Shown in pieces: positions 25,524-33,455 of a DNA stretch of 64,000 nucleotides. Each line of letters begins with the position of its first letter. Within the stretch, counting starts at the first letter, position 1. The translations under genes and the position numbers were made by a program. Origin of the DNA: Pedobacter sp. KBS0701 (lineage in GTDB: Bacteria; Bacteroidota; Bacteroidia; Sphingobacteriales; Sphingobacteriaceae); assembly GCF_005938645.2 (NCBI RefSeq), contig NZ_CP042171.1, positions 4,092,001 to 4,156,000 on the forward strand, in the 5' to 3' direction. The notes below the pieces were generated by a model. It ran no database searches. It was not told the DNA's origin and was given only the letters and a program-made list of their open reading frames with translations.

Positions 25524-25544
25524 CAGAACCGCAAAAACATAATT

Positions 25545-27296
25545 ATGGAAACTGCACAAGATACAATACAACAAACCGGGGCGAAGGCAGAAAGCTCAAA
25601 AACCTTATTCAAGGGTACAGGCTCTCAGGTTTTGTTGAATGGATTAATTGAAGAAGGTGTAACCACCATTTTCGGTTATCCGGGAGGAGCTATCATGCCT
25701 ATTTATGATGCTCTTTATGATTATGCCGACAAATTAGAACATATTTTAGTCCGCCATGAGCAAGGTGGTATACATGCGGCTCAAGGTTTTGCCAGAACAA
25801 GTGGCAAAGTTGGTGTTTGTTTTGCAACCAGTGGACCGGGCGCAACCAACCTGGTTACTGGTTTAGCAGATGCCCAGATAGACAGTACACCATTGGTTTG
25901 TATCACCGGACAAGTTTTCGCTCACTTATTGGGAACAGATGCTTTCCAGGAAACCGATGTGATCAATATTACCACTCCGGTTACCAAATGGAATTATCAG
26001 GTTACTGATGCCAAAGAAATTCAGGAAGTATTGGCCAAAGCTTTTTACATTGCTCAAAGCGGTAGGCCGGGTCCTGTTTTAATTGACATTACTAAAAATG
26101 CGCAGTTACAATTGGAGGAATTTCCTGAATATGTAAAATGCAACCACATCCGCAGTTATCGCCCGAAACCAAAAGTTAGGGTTGAATATATCGAACAAGC
26201 GGCCGAATTAATCAATTCAGCAAAAAAACCTTTCATTCTATTTGGACAAGGTGTTATTTTGGGTAAGGCCGAAGAAGAATTTAAGGCTTTTATCAACAAA
26301 ACAGGTATTCCTGCTGCATGGACAATCATGGGCGAAGGCGCTATTCCAACTTCACACCCACTAAACGTAGGGATGTTGGGCATGCACGGCAATTACGGAC
26401 CAAACGTGTTAACGAACGAATGTGATGTACTAATTGCCATTGGTATGCGTTTCGACGACCGCGTGACTGGCCGCCTGGATAAATATGCCAAACAAGCTAA
26501 AGTTGTGCATTTAGATATCGACCCGGCTGAAATTGATAAAAATGTTAAAGCTGAAGTTGGTGTTTGGGGCGACTGTAAAGAAACTTTACCCCTGTTAACC
26601 AATTTGGTGAACGAAAATAAACACGAAGATTGGTTGGCCAAGTTCAGACAATACAACCAGGAAGAAATAGATCAGGTTATTACTCCAGAGCTTTATCCAA
26701 CTGGTGATGAAATGACCATGGGAGAAGTGTTGCGTAACATCAACGAAATTTGTGGTGGTGACGCCATAATCGTTACCGATGTTGGTCAGCACCAAATGGT
26801 AGCTTGTCGTTATGCTAAATTCAACAATACCCGCAGCAACATTACTTCTGGTGGCTTAGGTACCATGGGTTTTGGTTTACCGGCTGCAATTGGCGCTAAA
26901 TACGGTGCACCTGATAAAACTGTAATCGCTATTATTGGTGATGGGGGCTTCCAGATGACGCCTCAGGAACTGGGGACCATTATGCAGTTTGGTGCAGCCG
27001 TAAAAATCCTGATTCTGAACAACCGCTTTTTGGGTATGGTTCGTCAATGGCAACAGTTATTTCATGATAAACGTTATTCATTTGTGAACATTACCAGTCC
27101 TGATTTTGTGGCTTTAGCTAAATCTTATTACATCGAAGCAAGCAAAGTTGATGAGCGCGCAAACTTAAGACAAGCACTGGAAACAATGATCAACCACGAA
27201 GGCTCTTATTTATTAGAGGTGATGGTTGGAAGAGAAAACAACGTTTTCCCAATGGTTCCGCAAGGAATGAGTGTAAGCGAAATCAGATTGAAGTAA
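25545..27296 (+). CDS. ilvB: acetolactate synthase, large subunit
   Basis: 583 aa thiamin-diphosphate enzyme. The catalytic Glu lies in LVRHEQGGIHAAQGFAR, FAD-domain parts follow (MLGMHGNYGPN, GMRFDDRVTGRLD), and the ThDP/Mg motif is IGDGGFQMTPQEL...ILNN. It condenses pyruvate with pyruvate or 2-oxobutyrate, the first common step of valine, leucine and isoleucine synthesis. The small subunit follows 76 bases on. Confidence 0.97.
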   Translation: METAQDTIQQTGAKAESSKTLFKGTGSQVLLNGLIEEGVTTIFGYPGGAIMPIYDALYDYADKLEHILVRHEQGGIHAAQGFARTSGKVGVCFATSGPGATNLVTGLADAQIDSTPLVCITGQVFAHLLGTDAFQETDVINITTPVTKWNYQVTDAKEIQEVLAKAFYIAQSGRPGPVLIDITKNAQLQLEEFPEYVKCNHIRSYRPKPKVRVEYIEQAAELINSAKKPFILFGQGVILGKAEEEFKAFINKTGIPAAWTIMGEGAIPTSHPLNVGMLGMHGNYGPNVLTNECDVLIAIGMRFDDRVTGRLDKYAKQAKVVHLDIDPAEIDKNVKAEVGVWGDCKETLPLLTNLVNENKHEDWLAKFRQYNQEEIDQVITPELYPTGDEMTMGEVLRNINEICGGDAIIVTDVGQHQMVACRYAKFNNTRSNITSGGLGTMGFGLPAAIGAKYGAPDKTVIAIIGDGGFQMTPQELGTIMQFGAAVKILILNNRFLGMVRQWQQLFHDKRYSFVNITSPDFVALAKSYYIEASKVDERANLRQALETMINHEGSYLLEVMVGRENNVFPMVPQGMSVSEIRLK

Positions 27297-27329
27297 GTTG
27301 AAAGACTAAAGCGAAAAATAGCATAAACA

Positions 27330-27363
27330 AAACCTTTGTGGCCTTTGTGCCTTAGTGGTAAAA
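27330..27363 (+). repeat. TTTGTG-word spacer before ilvN
   Basis: ACCTTTGTGGCCTTTGTGCC followed by TTAGTGGTAAAAA: two copies of CTTTGTG and a GTGGTAAAA end, ending about 10 bases before the ilvN ATG. Related spacers stand at 28062-28110, 35020-35046, 46017-46165 and 55377-55395. Confidence 0.55.
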
Positions 27364-27372
27364 ATTTTGGAC

Positions 27373-28011
27373 ATGAGTACTGAAAATACATTAGAACATA
27401 AAATAGATAAAGCCGATTTAGAAGGTAAACAGGAATACACCATTACTGTTTATGCCGAAAACCGCATCGGTTTATTAAACAGGATTGCGATTATTTTCTC
27501 TAAAAGAAAAATCAATATCGAGAGTTTAAACACTTCTCCATCAGAAATTGAAGGGATACATCGTTTCAACATCGTCATCCACGAAGGTTACGAAGTAGTG
27601 AGAAAGCTGGCCCGTCAGATTGAAAAGCAGATCGAGGTATTAAAAGTTTATTTCAACACAAATGAAGAAATTATCTGGCAGGAACTGGCGCTTTACAAAG
27701 TTTCTACAGATGAAATTGCCGAAAAAGTAACTGTTGAGCGTTTATTAAGACAATATGGAGCAAGCGCAGTAGTGATCCGTAAAGATTATACCGTTTTTGC
27801 AGTAACCGGTCACAGAGAAGAAACTGATGCTTTGGTGAAAGCCCTGGAACCTTACGAGCTAATTGAATTTGTGAGATCTGCAAGAGTAGCCATTATTAAA
27901 GACAGCGCTGGTTTCCACGAAAAATTAAAGGAATTCGAAGCTTTTGAGCCAGGAGAAGAATTGGTAGAAAATGAATTTTTAGAAAAAGGAGAGAAAATCT
28001 TTACGATGTAA
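27373..28011 (+). CDS. ilvN: acetolactate synthase, small (regulatory) subunit
   Basis: 212 aa from ATG 27373 (MSTENTLEHKIDKADLE). The upstream in-frame start would read the repeat spacer and was rejected. An N-terminal ACT domain (about 23-100, YTITVYAENRIGLLNRIAIIFSKRKINIESLN) and a C-terminal ALS_ss domain (ERLLRQYGASAVVIRKDYTVFAVTGH) are present. It activates IlvB and confers feedback inhibition, usually by valine. An acidic tail of about 25 residues extends beyond the usual bacterial length (about 160-180). Confidence 0.95.
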   Translation: MSTENTLEHKIDKADLEGKQEYTITVYAENRIGLLNRIAIIFSKRKINIESLNTSPSEIEGIHRFNIVIHEGYEVVRKLARQIEKQIEVLKVYFNTNEEIIWQELALYKVSTDEIAEKVTVERLLRQYGASAVVIRKDYTVFAVTGHREETDALVKALEPYELIEFVRSARVAIIKDSAGFHEKLKEFEAFEPGEELVENEFLEKGEKIFTM

Positions 28012-28016
28012 TACAA

Positions 28017-28110
28017 AGGTAAAAGGTAGAAAGGCATAAGGTGAAAGGTAAACAACACGATGCTTAGCGATCTTTGCGAAAAATCTTTGCGCCCTTTGCG
28101 GTTAAAAATT
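28017..28110 (+). repeat. composite spacer: AAGGTAGAAAGG words then TTTGCG words
   Basis: AAAGGTAGAAAGGCATAAGG and similar purine-rich words (28020-28050) are followed by CTTTGCGAAAAATCTTTGCG and CCTTTGCGGTTAAAAAT (28070-28110), ending 9 bases before the VOC gene. Both halves belong to families scattered over this window. Confidence 0.55.
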
Positions 28111-28118
28111 AAAGAAAT

Positions 28119-28517
28119 ATGAAATGCAATAAAACCATACCAATTTTAAGAATATTCGATTACGATAAAGCAATCGAGTTTTATGTAAACTGGCTTGGAT
28201 TTAAAATAGACTGGGAATACCCCCTGGAAAAGAATTCCCCGGTTTATATCCAGGTTTCATTGAAAGGTCTTGAACTTCATTTAAGCGAACACCATGGAGA
28301 CAGCGCCCCTGGTGCACATGTTTACATTGATTGTGTAGGTTTAAAGGAATTCCATAAAGAAATAACAGCAAAGAATTACAAATATAACAGACCAGGCTTA
28401 GAGAAGACTTTTCATGGAACCTGGGCAGTAACCGTAAACGACCCGTTCTTTAACCAGATTACTTTTAACGAAGAGCGAAACGAAGCTGAAAATACAGAGA
28501 TTAAAGAAAAAATATGA
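28119..28517 (+). CDS. VOC/glyoxalase superfamily protein (bleomycin-resistance-like)
   Basis: 132 aa. The single-chain VOC fold is suggested by IPILRIFDYDKAIEFYVNWLGF at the N terminus, the ELHLSEHHGD strand, YIDCVG, and the closing WAVTVNDPFFNQITFNE. Members such as BRP/BLMA bind and sequester drugs; others are metal enzymes. The product cannot be told from sequence. Its last four bases overlap the start of the DinB gene, so the two are translated together as a small accessory cassette inside the ilv operon. Confidence 0.8.
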   Translation: MKCNKTIPILRIFDYDKAIEFYVNWLGFKIDWEYPLEKNSPVYIQVSLKGLELHLSEHHGDSAPGAHVYIDCVGLKEFHKEITAKNYKYNRPGLEKTFHGTWAVTVNDPFFNQITFNEERNEAENTEIKEKI

Positions 28518-28975
28518 ACGAAGTATTTGATTTTATAATAAACTCGCGCAAGGCATTTATCCGGTTAATTGATGGCTTAACCATCGAAGAATTGAATAAA
28601 ATCCCTGATGGTTACAATAACAACATTATCTGGAACTTTGGCCACATTGTAGTGAGCACACAAACGCTTTGTTATGTTCGTACAGGTGTATTGCAAGATG
28701 CAACCTCTGTAAAATTTAACGAGTATTATAAAAAAGATACAAAGCCATCTTATACCGTAACTGAAGAAGAGGTAGCAGAATTGAAAGCCTTTGCATTAGA
28801 GAGTATTGAAAAAATAAAGGAAGATTATGCAAATGGAAAATTTTCGAGCATCACTCCTTTTACAACAGCAACCTATGGCGTACAGATGAACAGTATTGAA
28901 GAAATTCTGATCACAACCATTGGCCACGATAATGTACACCAAGGTTATGCCTGGGCTTTGAAAAAGCATGTTTAA
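28514..28975 (+). CDS. DinB-family protein
   Basis: 153 aa four-helix-bundle DinB/DUF664-like protein. Metal-binding histidines are suggested by WNFGHIVVS and by GHDNVHQGYAWALKK at the C terminus. Members include metal-dependent thiol transferases and proteins of unknown role. The ATG overlaps the stop of the VOC gene, and the pair lies between ilvN and ilvC with no evident biosynthetic connection. Family assignment is good; function is unknown. Confidence 0.8.
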   Translation: MNEVFDFIINSRKAFIRLIDGLTIEELNKIPDGYNNNIIWNFGHIVVSTQTLCYVRTGVLQDATSVKFNEYYKKDTKPSYTVTEEEVAELKAFALESIEKIKEDYANGKFSSITPFTTATYGVQMNSIEEILITTIGHDNVHQGYAWALKKHV

Positions 28976-29361
28976 ACAAAGATGGATGAGGGTTTTGGAA
29001 AACAGACCCAAGCAAAATAAACCCGATAGCAGTTAAATTAGGGTATCATGCTGAGCGTAGTCAAAGCACAGCCTAATTTAACGAATAGCGGGACTGAAGG
29101 AACCGAAAAGCACAGGAATCTGCTTTTCAAATAAAAATCGGTAAAAATCACCTCATCTGTGTGATCAATCAGAAGGAAAAATAGAAGATATGTAAAATGG
29201 AAGATGTGAGATGGAAGATGTGAGATGGAAAATGGATAAAAATCGGTGAAATCACCATATCTGTGTAATCAAACCGAAGGCAAAAACGATTCGTAAAGAC
29301 ACGAACCACAACAAAAAAGAATATATAACAATAATTAAATAGAAATTAACCAATAATAACA
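28976..29361. repeat. 386-base spacer made of several dispersed repeats
   Basis: No gene. In order: the CCCGATAGCAG ... GAATAGCGGGACTG element (29018-29096) with a nested ATGCTGAGCGTAGTCAAAGC word, an AACCGAAAAG...CTGCTTTT part shared with 37553-37590, two copies of an ATCGGTRAAATCACC...ATCTGTGTRATCA unit (29141-29172 and 29236-29267), a tandem GGAAGATGTGAGAT run (29198-29230), and the hairpin GATTCGTAAAGACACGAACC (29288-29307). Confidence 0.65.
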
Positions 29362-30843
29362 ATGGCAAATTATTTTAACACATTACCTCTTAGAGAAAAA
29401 TTAAACCAATTAGGTGTTTGCGACTTCATGGACAGTTCTGAATTTTTAGACGGCGTTAGCGCATTAAAAGGCAAAAAACTGGTAATTGTAGGTTGCGGTG
29501 CCCAAGGCCTAAACCAGGGTTTAAATTTGAGAGATAGTGGTTTAGATGTAAGCTACACTTTACGTAAGGAAGCAATTGAAGGCAAACGCGATTCTTGGAA
29601 AAATGCAACTGAAAACAATTTCACTGTTGGCACTTACGAAGAACTGATTCCAAATGCAGATGTAGTAATTAACCTTACTCCGGATAAACAACATACTGCT
29701 GTTGTAAATGCAATTATGCCTTTAATGAAAGAAGGTGCTACTTTATTATATTCTCACGGTTTCAATATCGTGGAAGAAGGTATGCAGATCCGTAAAGATT
29801 TAACCGTGATCATGGTTGCACCTAAATGCCCTGGCAGCGAGGTTAGAGCAGAGTATGTTCGTGGTTTTGGTGTACCTACCCTAATTGCAGTACACCCTGA
29901 GAATGATCCTCAAGGTAAAGGTTTGGCACAGGCTAAAGCCTATTGCGTTGGTACAGGCGGTCACAGAGCAGGTGTATTAAAATCATCTTTCGTAGCTGAG
30001 GTAAAATCAGATTTAATGGGCGAGCAAACCATCCTTTGTGGTTTATTGCAAACTGGCTCTATCCTATCTTTCGATAAGATGGTAGAAAAAGGGATCGATG
30101 CAGGTTACGCTTCTAAATTGGTTCAATATGGTGTTGAAGTAATTACAGAAGCCTTGAAACAAGGTGGTATTACTGCGATGATGGACAGATTAAGCAATAT
30201 TGCTAAAATCAAAGCTTTTGAAATTTCGGAAGAATTGAAAGACATTATGCGTCCATTATTCCAAAAACACCAGGACGACATTATGAGTGGCGAGTTTAGC
30301 CGTACCATGATGGAAGATTGGGCAAATGGTGATAAAAATCTATTAAAATGGAGAGCTGAAACCGGTGAAACTGCTTTTGAAAAAACACCAGCTGGTGATG
30401 TTAAAATCGGCGAGCAAGAATATTTTGATAACTATACTTTAATGGTTGCTTTTGTTCGTGCAGGTGTTGAATTGGCTTTCGAAACTATGGTACAGGCTGG
30501 TATCAAACCAGAATCGGCTTATTACGAATCGTTACACGAAACACCACTTATTGCCAATACCATTGCACGTAAAAAATTATTCGAAATGAACCGCGTAATT
30601 TCTGATACTGCAGAATATGGTTGTTATTTATTCGATCAGGCTTGTAAACCACTTTTAGGCGATTTCATGAAAAAAGTAGATACCGATTTAGTTGGTAAAA
30701 ACTTTAACGAAGGTAAAGATGGCGCGGTTGACAACAGAAAATTAATTGATGTTAACGAAGCTATCCGTTCACACGAAGTAGAGCAGATTGGAGCAACGTT
30801 GCGTAAAGCAATGACGGCAATGAAGGCGATTAAAACTGCATAG
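29362..30843 (+). CDS. ilvC: ketol-acid reductoisomerase, class II (long form)
   Basis: 493 aa. NADPH-binding Rossmann motif VGCGAQGLNQGLNLRDSG, then two knotted helical domains, as in the long E. coli-type enzyme; the short class is about 330 aa. Mg-binding acidic residues fit SDLMGEQTILCG and the duplicated region near 390. It isomerises and reduces acetolactate and acetohydroxybutyrate to the dihydroxy acids used by IlvD. The start has no Shine-Dalgarno, the norm here. Confidence 0.97.
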   Translation: MANYFNTLPLREKLNQLGVCDFMDSSEFLDGVSALKGKKLVIVGCGAQGLNQGLNLRDSGLDVSYTLRKEAIEGKRDSWKNATENNFTVGTYEELIPNADVVINLTPDKQHTAVVNAIMPLMKEGATLLYSHGFNIVEEGMQIRKDLTVIMVAPKCPGSEVRAEYVRGFGVPTLIAVHPENDPQGKGLAQAKAYCVGTGGHRAGVLKSSFVAEVKSDLMGEQTILCGLLQTGSILSFDKMVEKGIDAGYASKLVQYGVEVITEALKQGGITAMMDRLSNIAKIKAFEISEELKDIMRPLFQKHQDDIMSGEFSRTMMEDWANGDKNLLKWRAETGETAFEKTPAGDVKIGEQEYFDNYTLMVAFVRAGVELAFETMVQAGIKPESAYYESLHETPLIANTIARKKLFEMNRVISDTAEYGCYLFDQACKPLLGDFMKKVDTDLVGKNFNEGKDGAVDNRKLIDVNEAIRSHEVEQIGATLRKAMTAMKAIKTA

Positions 30844-30849
30844 TAAACT

Positions 30850-30886
30850 TACAAACCTCGCAGGTTTGCGAAACCTGCGAAGTTTA
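30850..30886. repeat. palindrome AAACCTCGCAGGTTT / AAACCTGCGAAGTTT
   Basis: Stem of about 15 bp with a GCG loop, just past the ilvC stop and 20 bases before leuC. The type AAACCTGCGAGGTTT recurs in many Bacteroidota spacers; a diverged form is seen at 44750-44778. Confidence 0.6.
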
Positions 30887-30903
30887 AATAATTACATAAA
30901 AAG

Positions 30904-32316
30904 ATGTCAAAAACATTAGTAGAAAAAATTTGGGATGCTCACGTTGTAAAAAGTGAAGAAGGATTTCCTGATATTTTATACATTGATACACACTTAATAC
31001 ACGAGGTAACCTCTCCACAGGCATTTGATGGGTTGCGCAAAAGAGGTTTACCTGTTTTACGTCCAAAGCAGACGGTAGCAACTGCCGATCATAACGTACC
31101 AACCTTAAACCAGTTGTTGCCGATTAAAGAAGAGCTTTCGCGTTATCAGGTAGATATGCTCACGAAAAACTGTGCAGAATTCGGCGTAGAATTATATGGT
31201 TTGGGTCATCCTTTTCAAGGTATTGTACACGTTATCGGTCCTGAACTGGGTATAACCCTACCAGGTAAAACGATGGTTTGCGGCGATAGCCATACCTCTA
31301 CGCATGGTGCTTTTGGCGCTATTGCATTTGGTATCGGCACTTCGCAGGTAGAGCAGGTTTTTGCAACGCAATGTTTATTGCAGTCGAAACCTAAAACCAT
31401 GAAAATTGAGGTAAACGGCGAACTAGGAAAAGGCGTTGGAGCAAAAGATATTATCTTATACATTATTGCCAAAATTTCTGCAGCTGGCGGTACTGGTTAT
31501 TTTATAGAATATGCAGGTTCGGCAATCGAAGCTTTAAGTATGGAAGCCCGTATGACGATCTGTAACATGAGTATCGAAATGGGTGCACGCGGTGGATTAA
31601 TTGCACCAGATCAAACCACTTTCGATTACATTAAAGGAAGAGAGTTTGCTCCTGCCGGCGAAGAGTGGGATAAAGCCTTAGCATACTGGAAAACGTTATA
31701 TAGCGATGCTGATGCAAAATTCGATAGTGTATTAACTTTCGATGCTGCAGATATCGCTCCAATGATTACTTACGGTACTAATCCTGGAATGGGAATGGGT
31801 ATTCAGGAACATATTCCGGCAACTGGCGCACAACCGGAAAAAGAAAAACTTTCGTACCAGAAAGCATTGGATTATATGGGTTTTGATGATGATTCGTCGT
31901 TGATCGGAAAACCAGTTGATTATGTGTTCATCGGAAGCTGTACCAACTCACGCATTGAAGATTTACGTGAAGTGGCTGATTTTGTTAAAGATAAACGCAA
32001 AGCCGATAATGTTACCGTTTGGATTGTACCAGGATCGAAACAGGTAGAGCAACAGGCTAAAAACGAAGGTTTGGATAAAATTTTCGAAGCTGCTGGTTTC
32101 CAGTTACGCGAACCTGGTTGTAGTGCATGTTTAGGCATGAACGAAGATAAAATCCCTGCAGGTAAATACTGTGTATCTACATCGAACAGAAACTTTGAGG
32201 GTAGACAGGGACAAAACGCACGTACCTTATTGGCCAGTCCACTTACCGCAGCAGCAGCAGCTGTAACCGGAAAAATTACCGATGTAAGGGAAATGTTGGA
32301 AAAGGTAGAAGGTTAA
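30904..32316 (+). CDS. leuC: 3-isopropylmalate dehydratase, large subunit
   Basis: 470 aa aconitase-family protein. The 4Fe-4S cysteines lie in FIGSCTNSR and in REPGCSACLGMN; VCGDSHTSTHGAFG and the substrate loop are also present. With LeuD it isomerises 2-isopropylmalate to 3-isopropylmalate. LeuD follows after a small monooxygenase-like gene rather than directly. Confidence 0.96.
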   Translation: MSKTLVEKIWDAHVVKSEEGFPDILYIDTHLIHEVTSPQAFDGLRKRGLPVLRPKQTVATADHNVPTLNQLLPIKEELSRYQVDMLTKNCAEFGVELYGLGHPFQGIVHVIGPELGITLPGKTMVCGDSHTSTHGAFGAIAFGIGTSQVEQVFATQCLLQSKPKTMKIEVNGELGKGVGAKDIILYIIAKISAAGGTGYFIEYAGSAIEALSMEARMTICNMSIEMGARGGLIAPDQTTFDYIKGREFAPAGEEWDKALAYWKTLYSDADAKFDSVLTFDAADIAPMITYGTNPGMGMGIQEHIPATGAQPEKEKLSYQKALDYMGFDDDSSLIGKPVDYVFIGSCTNSRIEDLREVADFVKDKRKADNVTVWIVPGSKQVEQQAKNEGLDKIFEAAGFQLREPGCSACLGMNEDKIPAGKYCVSTSNRNFEGRQGQNARTLLASPLTAAAAAVTGKITDVREMLEKVEG

Positions 32317-32359
32317 AAGGCACAAGGTTTTAGGTATCGGCAAAATGCCTAGACTAATC

Positions 32360-32432
32360 GTCATTGCGAGGCACGAAGCAATCTTAATGCGATTGCAAGG
32401 CTAAATTAGATCGCTTAGTACCTAGCAATGAC
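32360..32432. repeat. dispersed palindromic spacer (GTCATTGCGAGGCACGAAGC type)
   Basis: Starts GTCATTGCGAGG and ends CTAGCAATGAC, giving terminal inverted repeats. Related elements stand at 48352, 57201 and 60151. Confidence 0.55.
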
Positions 32433-32446
32433 AAGAAAATAAATAT

Positions 32447-32749
32447 ATGATTTTAGAAGTTGCTATACTAAATGTAAAAGCCGGACTATCGGCTGATTTT
32501 GAAAAAGCTTTCATCGAAGCACAAAAAATCATTTCTGCAATGGAAGGTTACATTTCGCATCAGCTTCAGAAATGTGTAGAAGTAGAAAATAAATATATCC
32601 TGCTGGTAAACTGGAAAACGCTGGAGGCACACACCGAAGGTTTCAGAGGATCAGCAGCATACCAGAACTGGAAAAAGTTATTGCACCACTTTTATGATCC
32701 TTTTCCGGTAGTTGAACATTTTACTGAGGTAGAAGGTAATAAGGCTTAA
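32447..32749 (+). CDS. antibiotic biosynthesis monooxygenase (ABM) domain protein
   Basis: 100 aa dimeric alpha+beta barrel domain. It shows the expected start MILEVAILNVKAG, the central MEGYISHQLQKCVE, the strand YILLVNWKTLEAH and the close FYDPFPVVEHF. Such proteins oxidise small aromatic or quinone substrates or have unknown roles. It lies between leuC and leuD. It is not known as a leucine enzyme and may be a passenger gene. Confidence 0.8.
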   Translation: MILEVAILNVKAGLSADFEKAFIEAQKIISAMEGYISHQLQKCVEVENKYILLVNWKTLEAHTEGFRGSAAYQNWKKLLHHFYDPFPVVEHFTEVEGNKA

Positions 32750-32830
32750 GGCGGAGGGTAAAACATGAAGTATAAAATTACCACCATTCAAGCAAAAGGC
32801 CTGAGATAAAAGATAAAAAAGTGGATTATA

Positions 32831-32864
32831 AGTCTTGATACTTATTACTACTTACTTGATACTA
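32831..32864 (+). repeat. TACTTGATACT element before leuD
   Basis: AGTCTTGATACTTATTACTA then CTTACTTGATACT, ending 7 bases before the leuD ATG. It matches the elements before atpC and ilvA almost base for base in its two TTGATACT words. Confidence 0.65.
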
Positions 32865-32870
32865 ATTGAC

Positions 32871-33455
32871 ATGAAAAAATTCACAAAGTTAACATCGGCA
32901 GTAGTGCCTTTAAACATAGAGAACATTGATACCGACCAGATTATCCCTGCGAGGTTTCTAAAAGCGACTACACGCGAAGGTTTCGGTGAGAACCTATTCC
33001 GCGATTGGCGTTATAATGGCGATAATACACCAAAACCAGAATTTGTAATGAACAACCCCACCTATAGTGGTCAGGTATTAGTTGCAGGAAAAAACTTTGG
33101 TTGTGGCAGTAGTCGCGAGCATGCGGCCTGGGCCATTCAGGATGCCGGTTTTGATGCGGTAATCAGCAGTTTCTTTGCCGATATTTTTAAAGGCAATGCG
33201 TTAAACAATGGTTTATTACCTATCCAGGTAAGCGATGAGTTCTTAGCGCAGGTTTTCAAAGCGGTTGACAGCAATCCAAAATCAGCTTTAGAAGTTGATC
33301 TTGAAAATCAAACCGTAACGATTGTAGAAACCGGAGCTCAGGAATCATTCGAGATCAATCCTTACAAAAAATCATGCCTGATTAACGGTTATGATGATAT
33401 CGATTTCATCTTAAACCAAAAACAATTAATTGAAGAATTCGAGCAAGCAAGATAA
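32871..33455 (+). CDS. leuD: 3-isopropylmalate dehydratase, small subunit
   Basis: 194 aa from ATG 32871 (MKKFTKLTSAVVPLNIENIDTD); an upstream frame extension would translate the repeat word and is not family-like. The swivel-domain motif NFGCGSSREHAAWA and QIIPARFLK are diagnostic. Its stop overlaps the ATG of the next gene (TAATG), so the ABC ATPase behind it is translationally coupled. Confidence 0.96.
   Translation: MKKFTKLTSAVVPLNIENIDTDQIIPARFLKATTREGFGENLFRDWRYNGDNTPKPEFVMNNPTYSGQVLVAGKNFGCGSSREHAAWAIQDAGFDAVISSFFADIFKGNALNNGLLPIQVSDEFLAQVFKAVDSNPKSALEVDLENQTVTIVETGAQESFEINPYKKSCLINGYDDIDFILNQKQLIEEFEQAR

Noticed and set aside
30850..30886. Hairpin between ilvC and leuC as a third attenuator
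   Set aside because: No T-run follows and no leader peptide precedes it; it matches a common dispersed palindrome instead.
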